DNA of 36,159 nt from Intrasporangium calvum (GTDB lineage Bacteria; Actinomycetota; Actinomycetes; Actinomycetales; Dermatophilaceae), in contig NZ_JAPFQL010000027.1 of the NCBI RefSeq assembly GCF_028446585.1, positions 1-36,159 on the forward strand, in the 5' to 3' direction. Below, piece by piece: positions 34,471 to 36,159 of this stretch (within the stretch, counting starts at the first letter, position 1; every line of letters begins with the position of its first letter). Below the pieces are notes generated by a model. That model was given only the letters and a program-made list of their open reading frames with translations, had not been told where the DNA came from and did not search any database. The translations under genes and the position numbers were made by a program.

Positions 34471-35133
34471 ATGCGTCCAGTCTGGGCCGTGCTCGCGGTC
34501 GTCAGCGCCGTGCACCTCGTCGCGCAGCTCGTTGACCCGGAGGGCAGCGTCGCCGGCGCCAGCCAGGTGCTCCTCATGCCCGCGCTGGCCGGTGCGCTCC
34601 TGAGCGTGGCACCGTCGCGGCAGCACCGGCTCGTGCGCCTCACGCTCCTGGCCCTGGCGTTCTCGTGGCTGGGCGACACCCTCCCACGCTTCGTCGGCGG
34701 GGATGCCGCCTTCCTCGTCCTGGTCGGCGCCTTCCTGCTGGCACAGCTCACCTACGCCGTCGCGTTCCTCCCCTACTGGCGCGGGAGCATCGTTCGCCGC
34801 CGGCCGATCCTCTTGCTGCCGTATGCCGCTGGGCTCGCTCGCGTCGTCGCCGCCAGTCACGCTCGGGCGGGCTCCCTCCTCGTGCCGCTCATCCTCTACG
34901 GACTGGCGCTGGGCACGATGGCAGTGCTCGCCACGGGCCTCGGGTGGCTGGCCGGTCTCGGGGGAGCCCTCTTCGTCCTGTCCGACTCCCTGATCGCCCT
35001 GAACTCGTTCGCGGACGTGTCACTGCCCGCTCACCCCTTCTGGGTGATGCTCACCTACATCACGGGCCAGACGTTGCTCGTCCTCGCGGTGCTGCGGGTC
35101 GCCGGTGAGGCGCGGCCTCGGCGGGGGCGGTGA
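34471..35133 (+). CDS. YhhN family membrane protein (lysoplasmalogenase-like)
   Basis: The 220-residue protein has about eight hydrophobic segments and the conserved pieces of the YhhN/TMEM86 family: AFSWLGDTLPRF, ALFVLSDSLIAL and MLTYITGQTLLVLAVL, with Asp residues that form the polar core. Eukaryotic members hydrolyse the vinyl-ether bond of lysoplasmalogens; bacterial function is mostly unproven. The interspersed word lies inside at 34821, encoding LPYAAGLARVV, with the gene's only TAT Tyr codon of five. The last 74 bases overlap the convergent LysR gene. Confidence 0.82.
   Translation: MRPVWAVLAVVSAVHLVAQLVDPEGSVAGASQVLLMPALAGALLSVAPSRQHRLVRLTLLALAFSWLGDTLPRFVGGDAAFLVLVGAFLLAQLTYAVAFLPYWRGSIVRRRPILLLPYAAGLARVVAASHARAGSLLVPLILYGLALGTMAVLATGLGWLAGLGGALFVLSDSLIALNSFADVSLPAHPFWVMLTYITGQTLLVLAVLRVAGEARPRRGR
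34821..34835 (+). repeat. Interspersed word inside the YhhN gene, exact
   Basis: GTATGCCGCTGGGCT then CGCTCGCGTCGTC. In sense, read (P)YAAGL, as in gcvT, although the two proteins are unrelated. Confidence 0.85.
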
Positions 35134-36073
35134 GGGCGGCCGCCTCGGCGCGGAGGGTGTCCCGCACGAGTCTCGTCACCGCCCGCTCGGCGTGGTCGGG
35201 CCGGGCGAGCACCGCGACCCGGCGGCCCAGGGCGAGGTCTGCCGTGGCGAGCAGCCGGAGGCGCCGGCCATCGCGGTCGTCCGCGGCATAGCGGGGGAGC
35301 AGCGCGATGCCGAGGCCTGCTGCCACGAACGCCTCCTGCAGGCGCAGGTCGGTGAACCGGTGCGCCACGGCGGGCTCGCGGCCGGCCGCCGCGAACCAGC
35401 GCTGGAGGGCGTCGTCGAAGGGCCAGCCCTCGGGCACGCTGACCCACGTCTCGTCCTGCACGTCCTCGAGCCGGACCGCGGTTCGCGCCGACAGGTGGTG
35501 CCCGGGGGGAACCGCGACGTCGAGGGGCTCGACGTGGAGCTCGGTCACGGCAAGGCCGTGCCACGTGCGCGGCGGTCGGCTGATGGCACGGGGAGCAGTC
35601 CGTCCCACCGCGGGTGCCGCCAACTCGGTGGCATGGTGACCGACGACGAGGTCGACGTCGTCCACGAGCTCCGGATAGCGGTCGCCGTGCAGGTCCGTCT
35701 CGATCACGTCGAGCGAGACGTCGGGTGATCCCTGGAGCCGCCGCACGAGCCCGGGCAGCAGCAGCTGGGCGGCCGTGGGGAAGACGGCAAGGCGCACGCT
35801 GCCACGCAGGGCGCCGCGGTACTCGTCCCAGCGGCCCTGCAGCCGCGCCAGCGACGCCTCGATGTCCGTCGACGCCTCGACGAGCTCCCGCCCCGCAGCG
35901 GTGAGCTCGACGCGACGGCCGACGCGTCGCAGGAGGGGCAGTCCTGCCTCGCCCTCGAGCAGCTTGAGCTGCTGGGACACCGCGGTGGGCGTCACGCTCA
36001 TCGCGCGGGCCACCTCGGTGACCGTTGACCGCCGAGCCAGCTCACGCAACAAGGCCAACCGCCGCACATCCAT
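35060..36073 (-). CDS. LysR-family transcriptional regulator
   Basis: The 337-residue protein has the LysR helix-turn-helix at residues about 1-60 (LALLRELARRSTVTEVARAMSVTPTAVSQQLKLLEGEAGLPLL) and a C-terminal periplasmic-binding-type effector domain (GSVRLAVFPTAAQLLLPGLVRRL, then AVPPGHHLSA and FVAAGLGIALLPRYA). The ATG at 36071-36073 has no strong ribosome site. It diverges from a gene starting at the right edge, its likely target. The C-terminal tail, rich in Ala, Pro and Arg, overlaps the YhhN gene by 74 bases on the other strand; this tail may be an extension beyond the conserved fold. Confidence 0.9.
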   Translation of the reverse strand: MDVRRLALLRELARRSTVTEVARAMSVTPTAVSQQLKLLEGEAGLPLLRRVGRRVELTAAGRELVEASTDIEASLARLQGRWDEYRGALRGSVRLAVFPTAAQLLLPGLVRRLQGSPDVSLDVIETDLHGDRYPELVDDVDLVVGHHATELAAPAVGRTAPRAISRPPRTWHGLAVTELHVEPLDVAVPPGHHLSARTAVRLEDVQDETWVSVPEGWPFDDALQRWFAAAGREPAVAHRFTDLRLQEAFVAAGLGIALLPRYAADDRDGRRLRLLATADLALGRRVAVLARPDHAERAVTRLVRDTLRAEAAALTAPAEAAPHRRPAAPRGRATSGP

Positions 36074-36114
36074 GAAGCAAAACTACAGAGTCAGGCCAGT
36101 TAATCTCGATGGAC

Positions 36115-36120
36115 TTGACA
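36115..36120 (+). promoter_or_regulatory. -35-like element of the gene at the right edge
   Basis: TTGACA is a consensus -35 element about 26 bases before an ATG at 36146. No clear -10 is seen at standard spacing. The 36074-36145 spacer is the divergent LysR control region and includes AATCTCGAT. Confidence 0.35.
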
Positions 36121-36145
36121 GTACACATCATCGGATCGTGAAGGC

Positions 36146-36159
36146 ATGGATCTCGGAAT
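36146..36159 (+). CDS. Start of a gene cut by the window edge
   Basis: An ATG preceded by GTGAAGGC opens a frame reading MDLG before the sequence ends. Divergent from the LysR gene and probably controlled by it. Too short to identify. Confidence 0.4.

Overview
The window is about 36 kb of very GC-rich, densely coded DNA with actinobacterial traits: strong G/C third-position bias, GTG starts, TTGTCCACA-type DnaA boxes, an F420-type nitroreductase, a DUF2277 protein, and DnaB interrupted by inteins. It looks like a chromosome of the Micrococcales, perhaps Intrasporangiaceae. That placement is inference from gene style, not a database match.

Layout. 1-1500: a sugar-type ABC solute-binding lipoprotein (minus) behind a LacI-type operator. 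1511-2936: a PD-(D/E)XK-like gene enclosed by inverted arrays of a 60-62 bp repeat. 3022-5433: an AraC-type regulator divergent from an NmrA-like oxidoreductase and a DUF1772 membrane protein. 5522-9858 (all minus): MATE exporter, a decayed AlkD glycosylase gene, a secreted M43-like metalloprotease, a membrane metallophosphoesterase and DUF2277. 9935-13101: a DnaA-box cluster, then dnaB with two inteins. 13193-14218: a DinB-GNAT fusion. 14243-17811 (minus): an operon of an S1P-lyase-like PLP enzyme, an FGGY kinase and a TetR regulator. 17896-20907: an aminotransferase divergent from an Lrp/AsnC regulator, then an RraA-like protein divergent from a tautomerase. 20940-22649: F420-type nitroreductase and membrane protein divergent from a TetR regulator. 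22910-24097: a phospholipase D/cardiolipin synthase-like protein. 24183-34389: a glycine regulon with an amino acid permease (minus) and gcvP-gcvT-gcvH-glyA-lipA-sdaA (plus), each behind its own tandem glycine riboswitch in one divergent control region. 34471-36073: a YhhN family protein overlapping a convergent LysR regulator; a further gene begins at the right edge.

How genes work together. The glycine block can import glycine or related amino acids, cleave glycine (GcvP, GcvT, GcvH, with LipA making the lipoyl cofactor on GcvH), make serine from glycine plus the released one-carbon unit (GlyA) and deaminate serine to pyruvate (SdaA). The 14-18 kb operon pairs a sugar-kinase-fold enzyme with a lyase whose relatives cleave phosphorylated amino alcohols, suggesting a phosphorylate-then-cleave pathway for an unknown substrate.

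The most unusual signal is a 15-base word, GTATGCCGCTGRGCT. It occurs about 15 times (9 exact, 6 with one mismatch) on both strands, in spacers and inside genes. In four genes it is read in one frame as (P)YAA and supplies nearly all of their rare TAT tyrosine codons, so the constraint appears to act on the DNA. It also forms the core of the repeat arrays around the nuclease-like gene and the arms of two stem-loops. I know of no described function for it.
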